A DNA stretch of 64,000 nucleotides from Sphingopyxis sp. QXT-31. Lineage in GTDB: Bacteria > Pseudomonadota > Alphaproteobacteria > Sphingomonadales > Sphingomonadaceae. The position numbers and the translations under genes were made by a program. The stretch covers positions 1,116,001-1,180,000 of the forward strand of contig NZ_CP019449.1 in assembly GCF_001984035.1 (NCBI RefSeq). Direction: 5' to 3'. The notes beneath the pieces were generated by a model, which had not been told where the DNA came from, ran no database searches, and saw only the letters and a list, made by a program, of their open reading frames with translations. This document shows, piece by piece, positions 17,379-26,387 of the stretch. How positions within the stretch are numbered: position 1 is the first letter of the stretch; every line of letters starts with the position of its first letter.

Positions 17379-18424
17379 AAATCCTCCTGCTTCTCAACGA
17401 GGATTATCAGGCAGCGAGCGGGATCGCGCAGTATAATCGCAACGTCGCCGATGCCCTGCGCGGGATCGGGGCCGACATGCGGATCGTCTGCCGCGGACAG
17501 GTCGGCGTCGCGGCGATCGACAAGGCGGCGTTCGGGACGAAGGCGCTGTTCCATTGCTTGGTCTGGCGCCCCGACCTGATCTTCGTCGGGCATATCAATC
17601 TCGTGCCGCTGGTCATCGGCGTCGCCCAGCGGTTGTCGATCCCCGTGGTCCTGCCCGCGCACGGCATCGAGGTGTGGGACAAGCCCGGCCTGTCGCGCTT
17701 CCGCGCGACCGAGCAAGTGACGGAGATTTGGCCGGTGAGCCGCACGACGCAGGAGCGGATGCGCAGCTGGCTGCCTGACGTCCCGATGCACATCATCCAC
17801 AATTGCGTCGAGCTGGCGGATTTTACCCCCGGGCCCAAGCCCGACTATCTGGTCGAGCGCTATGGGCTGGCGGGCAAGCGGGTGGTGATGACGCTCGCGC
17901 GCCTGCCGGGCTGGGATCGCCACAAGGGGGTCGACGAGATGATCCAGGCGATGGCGGATTTGCGTGAAAGCCAGCCCGACCTGCGCTATCTGGTCGCCGG
18001 CGAAGGCCCCGACAAGCCGCGGCTGATCGATCTGGCCGAACAACTGGGTGTCGCAGATACGGTCATTTTCGCAGGCTTCATCGACCGCGCCGAAAAGCTC
18101 GACCATTATCGCCTCGCCGACGCCTTCGCGATGCCCAGTCGCGGCGAGGGTTTCGGCATCGTGTTCCTCGAATCGCTGGCGTGCGGGGTTCCCGTGATGG
18201 GGAGCACCCTCGACGGCGGGCGCGACGCGCTGCTCGACGGGAAGCTCGGCCTGCTCGTCGATCCCGGCGACCGCGCCGCCGTCGCCGCGGGGGTCGAGGC
18301 GACGCTGACCGCCAAGGCGCCGCCGCGCGCTTCGCTCGATATCTATGAATATGGTTTTTTTGCTAAGGAGATCGAGCGGGCGATGCGGGCGGTCATCGCG
18401 GGCGCGGGTTTGGGGCGACGATGA
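17375..18424 (+). CDS. Glycosyltransferase family 4
   Basis: This 349-residue GT-B enzyme shows an N-terminal acceptor domain (EDYQAASGIAQYNRNVADAL), the hinge segment RVVMTLARLPGWDRHKGVD, and a donor domain with LRYLVAGEGPDKPRLIDLA. The retaining GT4 motif FAMPSRGEGFGIVFLESLA provides the two conserved glutamates spaced by seven residues. It would add one hexose or deoxyhexose to the repeat unit. Start and stop are ATGA-coupled with both neighbours. Confidence 0.92.
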   Translation: MKILLLLNEDYQAASGIAQYNRNVADALRGIGADMRIVCRGQVGVAAIDKAAFGTKALFHCLVWRPDLIFVGHINLVPLVIGVAQRLSIPVVLPAHGIEVWDKPGLSRFRATEQVTEIWPVSRTTQERMRSWLPDVPMHIIHNCVELADFTPGPKPDYLVERYGLAGKRVVMTLARLPGWDRHKGVDEMIQAMADLRESQPDLRYLVAGEGPDKPRLIDLAEQLGVADTVIFAGFIDRAEKLDHYRLADAFAMPSRGEGFGIVFLESLACGVPVMGSTLDGGRDALLDGKLGLLVDPGDRAAVAAGVEATLTAKAPPRASLDIYEYGFFAKEIERAMRAVIAGAGLGRR

Positions 18425-19395
18425 CGGACGGCGCGGCGACAGGGGAAAGCAGGCCATCGCCGCCGCGCGCGGCGTGGGTCGATCGCGCCAAGGGCTATGG
18501 CATCATTCTGGTCGTCATCGGCCATGTCAGCATCGTCGACCGGCTCGTCCTCGACATATTGATCTTTCACATGCCGCTCTTCTTCTTCCTGTCGGGGGTC
18601 ACCTTCAAACCCTTCGCGGGCCGCGAGCGCGCGCTGGCCAAGGCTCGGTCGATGCTGCTGCCCTATGTCGCCTTCGGCCTGTTCGTGACGGCGTGCCTCC
18701 TCGCGGCCAATCTGGCTTTCGGCATGGGACTCGTCATTCCGGGGCCGCTGCATTTCCTGCTCGGCGGCAATCTGCTCGTCGGGGCCTTCGGGACCTTTTG
18801 GTTCCCCACTGCCCTGCTTGCCACCTTACTGCTGCTCAATCTGCTGGTCCGGACGCCGGTCCGGTGGCAGGCGGTCGCGCTGGCCGCCATGGTCGGCGGC
18901 GCGTTCCTGTTCGGCGATGCGGTTGCCTATAATCCTTATGGCTTGCTGACCGTCGCCATGGCCCTGCCTTTCGCGGCGGCGGGCTATCACGTCGGCCTCC
19001 ACCGCTCGCTGGGCGCGAACTGGAAGACGGCGCTGCTGCTGATGCTGGCGCTCGCCGCCTTTTTCCTGTTGGCGCCGGATATCGGGCGGGTCGAGTATAA
19101 ATATATGCGTTACGGGCCGTTTCCGGCATCGATCGCCGCCGCCGCCGCCGCGATCTTCGTCACCTGCTGCGTCTCGGCGCTGCGGGTACCCGGTGTCGCT
19201 GCGATCGGGCGCGCTTCGCTGACGATCATGTACACCCATCTCCTTCTTTTCACCCTGCTTCAGTCGGTGACGAGCTGGCCGGTGATCGTGGTGATCGCGG
19301 TCTTGGCTGGCTTCGCACTGCACCGGCTCTTCGAACGGTTCGCACCGACGCGGCGCATCTTCCTCGGCGCGCGCAGCGAAGGCGCGGCACGATGA
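18421..19395 (+). CDS. Acyltransferase 3 family membrane protein
   Basis: This 324-residue protein has about ten transmembrane segments and belongs to the acyltransferase-3 family (OafA/WecH/NolL type), which O-acetylates glycans at the membrane. The diagnostic N-terminal block is WVDRAKGYGIILVVIGHVS, where the histidine is the catalytic residue, followed by FHMPLFFFLSG. No C-terminal SGNH domain is present, so transfer would be carried out by the membrane domain alone. It is ATGA-coupled to the preceding glycosyltransferase. Confidence 0.9.
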   Translation: MTDGAATGESRPSPPRAAWVDRAKGYGIILVVIGHVSIVDRLVLDILIFHMPLFFFLSGVTFKPFAGRERALAKARSMLLPYVAFGLFVTACLLAANLAFGMGLVIPGPLHFLLGGNLLVGAFGTFWFPTALLATLLLLNLLVRTPVRWQAVALAAMVGGAFLFGDAVAYNPYGLLTVAMALPFAAAGYHVGLHRSLGANWKTALLLMLALAAFFLLAPDIGRVEYKYMRYGPFPASIAAAAAAIFVTCCVSALRVPGVAAIGRASLTIMYTHLLLFTLLQSVTSWPVIVVIAVLAGFALHRLFERFAPTRRIFLGARSEGAAR

Positions 19396-19481
19396 ACGGC
19401 GCGCCAGTTCCGGTCAGCGCCGTGCCGTGGCCCGCTATACCGGATGTGGCGCTCGACAGCCCGCGCTCGGCAGGGCAATAG
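19392..19481 (+). CDS. Possible 29-codon small ORF between the acyltransferase and polymerase genes
   Basis: The acyltransferase stop is part of an ATGA, and the new frame reads MNGAPVPVSAVPWPAIPDVA and on to a TAG 9 bases before the polymerase ATG. It is proline- and alanine-rich with no recognised domain. Without it this would be the only untranslated gap in an otherwise stop-start coupled stretch of the operon. It may simply serve to carry ribosomes to the next gene, or be chance. No ribosome site of its own is evident. Confidence 0.3.
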   Translation: MNGAPVPVSAVPWPAIPDVALDSPRSAGQ

Positions 19482-19489
19482 GGCGGCGC

Positions 19490-20893
19490 ATGCTTTTCGA
19501 AACCGCAGAATCCACGATCTTGTTCTGGCTGGTGGTCGGCGCCATCGCCATGGTCGCCGTGCTGGTGCACACGATCCGCTCGCCGAAAGGCACGCTCGGT
19601 TTCCCGATGGCGATGATGTTCGCGCTCGCGGTCATGCACATCGCCGCGGGGGTCCACCTGATCCCCGGCTATTTCCACCAGTACGACCCCTATCTCAACG
19701 CGATCGGCTATACGCGCGATTCGGTGGCGAAGGGGCTGCAGGCATCGACCATCGGCTTCGTCATGATGGCGCTCGGCATCTGGCTGACCAGCTATTTGAG
19801 CGACTATCGCAAGGTCGAGTTCGACATGCAGCGGGTGCCGGTCGAATTTCTCCGGCTTGCGCAGAAGATCGTGCTGCTGATCGGCCTCGTCTTCTTTTTC
19901 GGCATCACCTTCGTCCCGTCGATCGCACAGATCCCGACGATCGGCGCGGTGATCGTCAGCGGCAAGAATCTGCTCGTCATCGGGCTCTGCCTGTCGATCC
20001 TGCGGCGCGTGTGGCTGAAGGAAGGCATGCGAATGTGGCAGATCGCCGCGATCGCGATCACCATCCCCATCGCCAACCTGCTCGGCAACGCGATCCTCGC
20101 CGACGCGCTGTCGGCGATCATCATCATCGCCTGTTTCTGGCTGGCGATCGTCGGACAGCGCTTTGGTGTCGGGCGGATCGTCGGGGCTATCGTGCTCTCG
20201 GGCTATGTCTTCCTCTTCCTGTCGACCAACTACCTCCTCGTCCGCGGCCAGTTCCGCGACGTGGTATGGGAACCGACCTCGACGCTGTCGGAGCGCGTCG
20301 ACGGACTCGTCGATGCGATCAGCCAGTTCGGGCCGCTGTCGAGCGACGATCAGAAGCAGCTTTATGTGCTCGATTCGCGCCTCAACCAGAGTATCTTCAC
20401 CGGCATGGCGATCGAGAAGTTCGAAGCGCAGCCCGACACTTATGAAGATGGCGGCACGCTGCTCGCGGGGCTTTTCGCATTCGTGCCGCGCGCGATCTGG
20501 ACGAACAAGCCGGTGCGCGGCGGCTCGGCCTTCGTGCGCGAACATACGGGCTATCAGGCGAGCGAGGAAACGACCTTCGGCATCGGGCCCTTCTTCGAAT
20601 ATTACGCCAATTTCGGGATGTTCGGCGTGATCTTCTTCTCGTTCCTGATGGGCATGTTCATCCGCTATCTCGACCTGCGCGCCTTTCGTGCGCTCGCCGA
20701 CGGGCGGATGAGCGAGGCGATCCCGCTGATGTCGGGGCTCGTCGCGCTGATCCAGCCACTGGCCAATGCGAGCAGCCTTTTTTCGACCTTCTACGCGTCG
20801 CTGATCGTTGGCTTCATCATGGTGAAGTTCATGGAGCGCTACCTGGACATCCAGCTCTTTACCGAGGACAAGCGCCGGTCGCAGAAAGCATGA
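19490..20893 (+). CDS. Oligosaccharide repeat-unit polymerase-like membrane protein (Wzy type)
   Basis: This 467-residue protein has about eleven hydrophobic segments and a central soluble loop of about 120 residues (from about VWEPTSTLSERVDG to YQASEETTFG), as in Wzy-type polymerases that join lipid-linked repeats in the periplasm. The late segment GPFFEYYANFGMFGVIFFSF is typical of O-antigen polymerase families. AGGGCGG lies just before the ATG. It differs from the ligase-like protein at 8654 in lacking the HAHNDYLE motif. It overlaps the next glycosyltransferase by 4 bases. Confidence 0.8.
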   Translation: MLFETAESTILFWLVVGAIAMVAVLVHTIRSPKGTLGFPMAMMFALAVMHIAAGVHLIPGYFHQYDPYLNAIGYTRDSVAKGLQASTIGFVMMALGIWLTSYLSDYRKVEFDMQRVPVEFLRLAQKIVLLIGLVFFFGITFVPSIAQIPTIGAVIVSGKNLLVIGLCLSILRRVWLKEGMRMWQIAAIAITIPIANLLGNAILADALSAIIIIACFWLAIVGQRFGVGRIVGAIVLSGYVFLFLSTNYLLVRGQFRDVVWEPTSTLSERVDGLVDAISQFGPLSSDDQKQLYVLDSRLNQSIFTGMAIEKFEAQPDTYEDGGTLLAGLFAFVPRAIWTNKPVRGGSAFVREHTGYQASEETTFGIGPFFEYYANFGMFGVIFFSFLMGMFIRYLDLRAFRALADGRMSEAIPLMSGLVALIQPLANASSLFSTFYASLIVGFIMVKFMERYLDIQLFTEDKRRSQKA

Positions 20894-21984
20894 CCCGGCT
20901 GCTCCTGACGAACCCCAGTTTCCAGCTCGAACATGGCGGCCCCGCCTATTCGGTTGGGCGGCTGGCGGGCGCACTCGGGGCGCTCGGGCACGACGTTACC
21001 GTCTGGGCGGCCGACGGCAGCGCCGAGCGCGTGCGCGCGATGGACCCGAGCGGATCGGTCAAGGTCGCGACTGGCACGATCGGCGAAGTGCTGACAGGCG
21101 CGCGCTGGGACGTCGTCCATGACAACGGTCTGTGGCTGCCCTATGGCGCCGCGCTCGCGCGCCATTGCCGGGCCGAGGGCATCCCGCGGCTGCTGAGCGT
21201 CAGGGGCATGATGCAGCCCTGGGCGTGGAACCACCGCCGCTGGAAAAAGCGTATCGCCTGGGCGCTCTACCAAAAGCGCGGGGTCGAGAGCGCGGCACGG
21301 CTGCACGCGACCGCCGACGACGAGGTCGGCAAGATCCGCGAGCGCTATCCCGCGCGGCGCCCGCTGCTGGTCGCCAACGGCATCGATATTCCGGACATGG
21401 CGGCGCGGACGCCCAAGCCGGATGGTGAGATGCGCACTGCGTTATTTCTCGGCCGTATCCACCCGGTGAAGGGACTGGCGATGCTGGTCGACGCCTGGGC
21501 GCAGCTGCGCCCCGCGGGCTGGCGGCTGCAACTCGTCGGCCCTGACGAGGACGGCTTCCGCGCCCAGCTCGAGGCGCAGATCGCGGCAGCCGGGCTCGAA
21601 GACAGCATAGCCATTGCCGGACCTGCGAGCGGCGACGCCAAGCGCGCCTTCTACGATGCGTCGTCGCTGTTTCTGTTGCCGAGCTATACCGAGAATTTCG
21701 GCATTTCGGCCGCCGAGGCGCTGGCGCACGGCCTGCCGGTGATTACGACAACGGGCACGCCCTGGCAGGTGCTCGAGACCGATGGCTGCGGCTGGTGGGT
21801 CGCGCCCGAAACGGCAGCGATCGCGGGCGCGCTGGCGGCGGCGACCGCCCTGCCCGACGCGCGGCTGGTCGCCATGGGTGCGACGGGGCGAGCATGGGTT
21901 GCCGACAATCTGCACTGGCCCGCCATTGCCAAGCAGTTTGCCGATGCCTATGCGGACGCGATAGCCAGCCCGTCGCCGGCTTAA
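20890..21984 (+). CDS. Glycosyltransferase family 4
   Basis: This 364-residue GT-B enzyme opens MTRLLLTNPSFQLEHGGPAY with the glycine-rich acceptor loop of WcaL/WbaZ-like transferases. The donor domain contains ALFLGRIHPVKGLAMLVDAW and the conserved FLLPSYTENFGISAAEALA with its two catalytic-site glutamates. The segment LLSVRGMMQPWAWNHRRWKK is typical of GT4 enzymes found in capsule loci. Acceptor and donor are unknown. Confidence 0.92.
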   Translation: MTRLLLTNPSFQLEHGGPAYSVGRLAGALGALGHDVTVWAADGSAERVRAMDPSGSVKVATGTIGEVLTGARWDVVHDNGLWLPYGAALARHCRAEGIPRLLSVRGMMQPWAWNHRRWKKRIAWALYQKRGVESAARLHATADDEVGKIRERYPARRPLLVANGIDIPDMAARTPKPDGEMRTALFLGRIHPVKGLAMLVDAWAQLRPAGWRLQLVGPDEDGFRAQLEAQIAAAGLEDSIAIAGPASGDAKRAFYDASSLFLLPSYTENFGISAAEALAHGLPVITTTGTPWQVLETDGCGWWVAPETAAIAGALAAATALPDARLVAMGATGRAWVADNLHWPAIAKQFADAYADAIASPSPA

Positions 21985-21998
21985 TCGGGGGATTCTCG

Positions 21999-22772
21999 GT
22001 GGTTGATCCGAGCGTAAGTTTTTCGATCGTCACCGTCTGCTTCAATCCCGGCGAAACGATCGAGGCGTGCCTGCGCTCGGTCGCCGATCAGGGCTATCCG
22101 AACATCGAGCATATCGTGATCGACGGCGCCTCGCCCGACGGCACCGCCGAGCGCATCGGCAAGCTCGAATGGTTCGAGGGCATCCTCGTCTCCGAGCCCG
22201 ACAAAGGCATTTACGACGCGATGAACAAGGGTGCCCTCCGCGCCACCGGCGACTATGTCGGTTTCCTCAATGCCGACGACTGGCTGGCCGACCCCGACGC
22301 GATCGCGCGCCTCGCCGAAGCCGCGGCCGAGCACCCCGGCGCCGACGCGGTGCAGGGCGACGTCGTGATCGTCGATCCCGCCAAGCCCAAGCGCCGGCGC
22401 CATTATTCGGGCGCCGGAAACTGGCGCCGGCGGCTCAGCTGGGGCCAGATGCCGCCGCACCCCGGCTTCTACATGCGCACCGAATTGTTCCGCGAGATGG
22501 GCGGTTTCGCGACCGATTACCGTATCGCCGCCGATTACGACCTGATGCTGCGCTTCTTCTGCACCGGCGAACGAAGCGCCGTGCATGTACCCGCACCCGT
22601 CGTCACCATGGCAACCGGTGGCGTGTCGAACCAGGGGCTACAAAGCCGCAAGATCATCAACCGCGAGATCGGAGTCGCGTGCAAGCGCAACGGCGTGAAG
22701 ACCAATCCGCTGATGATCTGGTCGAAATATCTGACCAAGGTCTTCCAATATATGCCGCGCCGGACGGCCTGA
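21999..22772 (+). CDS. Glycosyltransferase family 2
   Basis: This 257-residue GT-A enzyme starts at a GTG (VDPSVSFSIVTVCFNPGETI) 14 bases after the previous stop, with GGGGGA upstream; the frame stays open further upstream but loses family similarity. It shows QGYPNIEHIVIDGASPDGT (nucleotide-binding acidic pair), VSEPDKGIYDAMNKG and the metal-binding NADD in GFLNADDWLADPD. Similar proteins such as WcaA and WcaE extend colanic-acid-like repeats. It ends in an ATGA overlap with the next gene. Confidence 0.91.
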   Translation: MVDPSVSFSIVTVCFNPGETIEACLRSVADQGYPNIEHIVIDGASPDGTAERIGKLEWFEGILVSEPDKGIYDAMNKGALRATGDYVGFLNADDWLADPDAIARLAEAAAEHPGADAVQGDVVIVDPAKPKRRRHYSGAGNWRRRLSWGQMPPHPGFYMRTELFREMGGFATDYRIAADYDLMLRFFCTGERSAVHVPAPVVTMATGGVSNQGLQSRKIINREIGVACKRNGVKTNPLMIWSKYLTKVFQYMPRRTA

Positions 22773-23707
22773 TGGCCGGGATCACCCTCGTCACCGGGGC
22801 GAACGGCTTCGTGGGAGCCGAGATCGTCGGCCAACTGCGCGCGCAGGGCGCTGCGGTGCGGCTTGCCGTGCGGTCGTCCACGGGCGCGGCCGACGAGGTG
22901 GTAGTGGGCGGCATCGGTGCCGAAACCGACTGGTCGGCCGCCTTGGTTGGCATCGATCGCGTGATGCACTGCGCGGCACGCGTGCACCAGATGGACGACC
23001 GCGCCGCGGACCCGCTCGCCGCCTTCCGCGCCGTCAACCGCGACGGTACGGCAACGCTTGCGCAGCAGGCGGCGGAAGCGGGCGTCAAACGCCTCATCTT
23101 TCTGAGTTCGATCAAGGTCAATGGCGAGACCACCAAGGACCGCGCGCCCTTCACCGCCGAAGATGCGCCCGACCCGCGGGACCCCTATGGCATATCCAAG
23201 TGGGAAGCCGAGCAGGCGCTGCATGCCATCGCCGCCAAGACAGGTCTCGAAGTCGCGATCATCCGCCCGCCCTTGGTCTACGGTCCCGGCGTGCGCGCCA
23301 ATTTTGCCCGCATGGTATCGTGGGTGGCGCGCGGGCACCCCCTGCCCTTCGGGCTCTGCGGCAACCAGCGCAGCCTGGTTTCGGTCACGAACCTCGCGTC
23401 GTTGGCAATCGAAGCGAGCAAGCATCCCGAAGCCGCGGGAGCGACCTTGCTCGCCAGCGACGGCGAGACGGTGAGCGTGCGCGACCTGCTTTCGCGCATC
23501 GGCGTCGCCTTCGGCCGCCCCGCGCGGCTCCTCCCCGTTCCGCCTGCCCTGCTCCGGCTCACGGGCAGCCTGACCGGCCAGCGCGCCGCGATCGACCGCC
23601 TCTGCGACCCGCTGGTTATTGACGGCGAGCCCGCGCGCCGCCTGCTCGGTTGGCATCCGCCGGTCACGATGGCCGAGACGCTTGCTGCCATGGCGGCTGC
23701 GCGATGA
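22772..23707 (+). CDS. UDP-4-keto-HexNAc reductase/epimerase (WbpV-like)
   Basis: This 311-residue short-chain dehydrogenase has TGANGFVGAEIV, FLSSIKVNGE and YGISKWEAE (catalytic Tyr-x3-Lys). In many O-antigen loci an enzyme of this type reduces the 4-keto product of a WbpM-like dehydratase to UDP-QuiNAc or UDP-FucNAc. It is always paired with an adjacent WecA-like phosphoglycosyltransferase, as here, where the two genes overlap by 4 bases. The dehydratase would be WbpM at 38229-40193. The stereochemistry of the product cannot be told from sequence. Confidence 0.85.
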   Translation: MAGITLVTGANGFVGAEIVGQLRAQGAAVRLAVRSSTGAADEVVVGGIGAETDWSAALVGIDRVMHCAARVHQMDDRAADPLAAFRAVNRDGTATLAQQAAEAGVKRLIFLSSIKVNGETTKDRAPFTAEDAPDPRDPYGISKWEAEQALHAIAAKTGLEVAIIRPPLVYGPGVRANFARMVSWVARGHPLPFGLCGNQRSLVSVTNLASLAIEASKHPEAAGATLLASDGETVSVRDLLSRIGVAFGRPARLLPVPPALLRLTGSLTGQRAAIDRLCDPLVIDGEPARRLLGWHPPVTMAETLAAMAAAR

Positions 23708-24690
23708 TCGACACCGGCCTCGCGCTCATTGCGATCTGCCTGATCGCGACGATCATGCTGCTCAGCCTCTATATCGTCTGGGCGAGGAAGGGGATGGTCG
23801 ATACCCCGAACGAGCGCAGCGCGCATGTCGAGGCGACGCCGACGGGCGGCGGAATCGTCTTCCTGTCGGTCTGGGCAGCAACCCTCGCGGCGGCGGCGCT
23901 GCTTATCCCCGGGCAGGCGAGCGGCGCGCTCGCGCTTGGCCCCGCGGTGATCTGCCTGATGTGGCTCGGCTGGCTCGACGACCGCACCCCGCTGCCGACG
24001 GGCATCCGCTTCGCAGTGCAGTTCGGCTGCGCGGGACTGTTCCTGCTGCTCTGGCCCTGGCCGGCACTGCCCGAAGGCTGGACGGTGCCGCTGGTCATCG
24101 TCGCTTTTCTCTATCTCGTCTATTCGGCGAATATCACCAATTTCATGGACGGGATCGACGGGATCGTCGCGCTCCAGATACTCGGCTTCGTCGCGGGGGC
24201 GCTGCTGATCCTGCCGGCGAATGCGCTGACCTTGCCGGTCATGCTGATCGGCGCTGCCGTGCTGGCCTTCCTGCTGTTCAACCGCCCGCCTGCCAAGCTG
24301 TTCATGGGCGATAGCGGCAGCGCGCCGCTAGGGCTGTTCGTCGCAGCGGTAACGCTGGCGGTAGCGGCGGTGAACTGGCGCTACGGGCTGGCGCTGTTGC
24401 TGTTGCAGGGCGTTTTCCTCTCGGACAGCGCGGTGACGCTGCTGCGCCGGGCGCTGCGCTGGCAGAATGTTACGCAGGCGCATAGCGAGCATGCCTATCA
24501 GCACGCCAAGCGCCGCTGGGGGCATGCGCGGGTCACCTATGCGCTATTCGCCGTCACCGCGCTGGTGCAGATGCCGGTTGCCTACGCCGTCGCGCACGGC
24601 CACCTGCCCTTCTGGCCTGCCGCGGTCGACTTCGCGCTGCTCGGCCTCGCTGCCCTCCTCTTCCGCGCCGGGACCGCGCGCACCGATTGA
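23704..24690 (+). CDS. Polyprenyl-phosphate HexNAc-1-phosphate transferase (WecA/WbpL family)
   Basis: This 328-residue integral membrane enzyme starts the repeat unit by moving a HexNAc-1-phosphate from UDP-sugar to undecaprenyl phosphate. About ten transmembrane segments are seen. The family's catalytic aspartate motif is NITNFMDGIDGIVALQI and the magnesium-binding loop is KLFMGDSGSAPLG; SEHAYQHAKRRWG is the C-terminal carbohydrate-recognition-like loop. Coupling to the 4-ketoreductase suggests UDP-QuiNAc or UDP-FucNAc as donor. Confidence 0.92.
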   Translation: MIDTGLALIAICLIATIMLLSLYIVWARKGMVDTPNERSAHVEATPTGGGIVFLSVWAATLAAAALLIPGQASGALALGPAVICLMWLGWLDDRTPLPTGIRFAVQFGCAGLFLLLWPWPALPEGWTVPLVIVAFLYLVYSANITNFMDGIDGIVALQILGFVAGALLILPANALTLPVMLIGAAVLAFLLFNRPPAKLFMGDSGSAPLGLFVAAVTLAVAAVNWRYGLALLLLQGVFLSDSAVTLLRRALRWQNVTQAHSEHAYQHAKRRWGHARVTYALFAVTALVQMPVAYAVAHGHLPFWPAAVDFALLGLAALLFRAGTARTD

Positions 24691-24762
24691 TCTTTGCCGG
24701 AAGCTTGTCCATAGACGCAGCCTTCGCCCGGGGGGCGTCCGCAACAGGATGATGAAGACCTT

Positions 24763-25824
24763 ATGAGCGTTGTTATTCAGCCGATTACGGGCCGCCGCCA
24801 GCGGTACGCGCTGGTCGGGTGCGGCCGCATCTCGGCCAATCATTTCGCGGCGCTCGATGCGCATGGCAACCAAGTCGAGATCGTCGACGTCTGCGACATC
24901 GACCCCGCCGCGCTGGCGAAGGCGGCTGAGCGTACGGGTGCCCGCGGTCACGCCTCGCTGACGGAGATGCTGAAGACCACCGACGCCGACGCCGTGATCG
25001 TCACGACGCCGAGCGGGCTCCACCCTGCGCAGGTGATCGAAATCGCCGAATCGGGCCGCCACGTCATTTCGGAAAAGCCGATGGCGACGCGCTGGCGCGA
25101 CGGGCTGCGCATGGTCGAGGCGTGTGACAAGGCCGGCGTCCAGCTGTTCATCGTCAAGCAGAACCGCCGCAACGCGACGCTACAACTGCTCAAGAACGCG
25201 GTCAGCAGCGGGCGTTTCGGGCGCATCTATATGGTCGCGGTCAATGTCTTCTGGACGCGGCCGCAGGATTATTACGACAGCGCCGCGTGGCGCGGGACGT
25301 GGGAGTTCGACGGCGGCGCGCTGATGAATCAGGCGAGCCATTATGTCGACCTGCTCGACTGGCTCGGCGGCCCGATCGAAAGCCTGCACGCCTATACCGC
25401 GACGCTCGCGCGCAATATCGAGGTCGAGGATACCGCGGTGATCAACGTGCGCTGGCGTTCGGGCGCGCTCGGCTCGATGAACGTCACGATGCTCACCTAT
25501 CCCAAGAATCTCGAAGGCTCGATCACCATCCTCGGCGAAAAGGGCAGCGTGAAGGTCGGCGGCGTCGCGCTCAACAAGATCGAGAATTGGGAGTTCGAGA
25601 CGCCGCACGCCGACGACGAACTGGTCGCCTCGGCGTCCTACGACACCGGCTCGGTCTATGGCTTCGGGCACCAGCTCTATTACGATAATGTCATTGGCAC
25701 GCTGGCGGGCGACTGCGCGGCCGCGACCGACGGGCGCGAGGGGCTGCGCAGCCTCGAGGTGCTGATCGCTTCCTATCTCTCGGCGCGCGACGGAAAGCGC
25801 GTGTCGCTGCCGCTGGACTATTGA
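24763..25824 (+). CDS. wbpB: UDP-GlcNAcA 3-dehydrogenase, Gfo/Idh/MocA family (WbpB/WlbA)
   Basis: This enzyme oxidises the 3-hydroxyl of UDP-GlcNAc-uronate as the first step towards the 2,3-diacetamido-uronate. It is 353 residues long, with an N-terminal Rossmann fold ([19 protein letters not shown]), the [11 protein letters not shown] catalytic Lys-Pro motif, and the C-terminal sheet segment [19 protein letters not shown] typical of WlbA. It is followed without spacing by wbpD and wbpE, the invariant partners. A 72-base gap precedes it, giving room for a separate promoter. Confidence 0.92.
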   Translation: MSVVIQPITGRRQRYALVGCGRISANHFAALDAHGNQVEIVDVCDIDPAALAKAAERTGARGHASLTEMLKTTDADAVIVTTPSGLHPAQVIEIAESGRHVISEKPMATRWRDGLRMVEACDKAGVQLFIVKQNRRNATLQLLKNAVSSGRFGRIYMVAVNVFWTRPQDYYDSAAWRGTWEFDGGALMNQASHYVDLLDWLGGPIESLHAYTATLARNIEVEDTAVINVRWRSGALGSMNVTMLTYPKNLEGSITILGEKGSVKVGGVALNKIENWEFETPHADDELVASASYDTGSVYGFGHQLYYDNVIGTLAGDCAAATDGREGLRSLEVLIASYLSARDGKRVSLPLDY

Positions 25825-26387
25825 TGGCTGCCAAGGTTCATGAGACCGCGATCGTCGATGCCGGCGCCGAGATAGGCGACGGCACCGCGATCTGGCACTG
25901 GGTGCATGTCTGCGGCACCGCGCGCATCGGTGAGCGCTGCTCGCTCGGCCAGAATGTCTATGTCGGCAATGACGTCACCATCGGCAACAATGTCCGCATC
26001 CAGAATGGCGTGTCGGTCTATGACGCGGTGACGCTCGAGGACGATGTCTTCTGCGGTCCGGCGATGGTGTTCACCAATGTCTACAACCCGCGCTCGGCGG
26101 TGCCGCGCAAGGACGAATATCGCGAGACAATCGTACGCAAGGGCGCGACTTTGGGTGCAAACTGCACCATCGTGTGCGGCGTGACGATCGGTGAATATGG
26201 CTTCGTCGGCGCGGGATCGGTGATCAACCGCGACATGAAGCCTTATGCGCTGATGGTCGGTGTGCCCGCGCGGCAGATCGGCTGGATGTGCGAATGCGGC
26301 GTTCGGCTCGAAGGCACGGGCGCCGTCACCTGCACCGCGTGCAGCAAAGAATATCAGATAACAGACGAGGAATGTTCTCCCCGATGA
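25824..26387 (+). CDS. wbpD: UDP-3-amino-uronate N-acetyltransferase (WbpD/WlbB)
   Basis: This left-handed beta-helix enzyme acetylates the 3-amino group of UDP-GlcNAc3NA with acetyl-CoA. The 187-residue protein begins [20 protein letters not shown] and shows a run of hexapeptide repeats ([18 protein letters not shown]) and the [17 protein letters not shown] loop of the WlbB subfamily. The C-terminus [20 protein letters not shown] has two CxC/CxxC pairs, a likely zinc ribbon seen in many WlbB-like proteins. Its ATG overlaps the wbpB stop and its end overlaps the wbpE start. Confidence 0.92.
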   Translation: MAAKVHETAIVDAGAEIGDGTAIWHWVHVCGTARIGERCSLGQNVYVGNDVTIGNNVRIQNGVSVYDAVTLEDDVFCGPAMVFTNVYNPRSAVPRKDEYRETIVRKGATLGANCTIVCGVTIGEYGFVGAGSVINRDMKPYALMVGVPARQIGWMCECGVRLEGTGAVTCTACSKEYQITDEECSPR

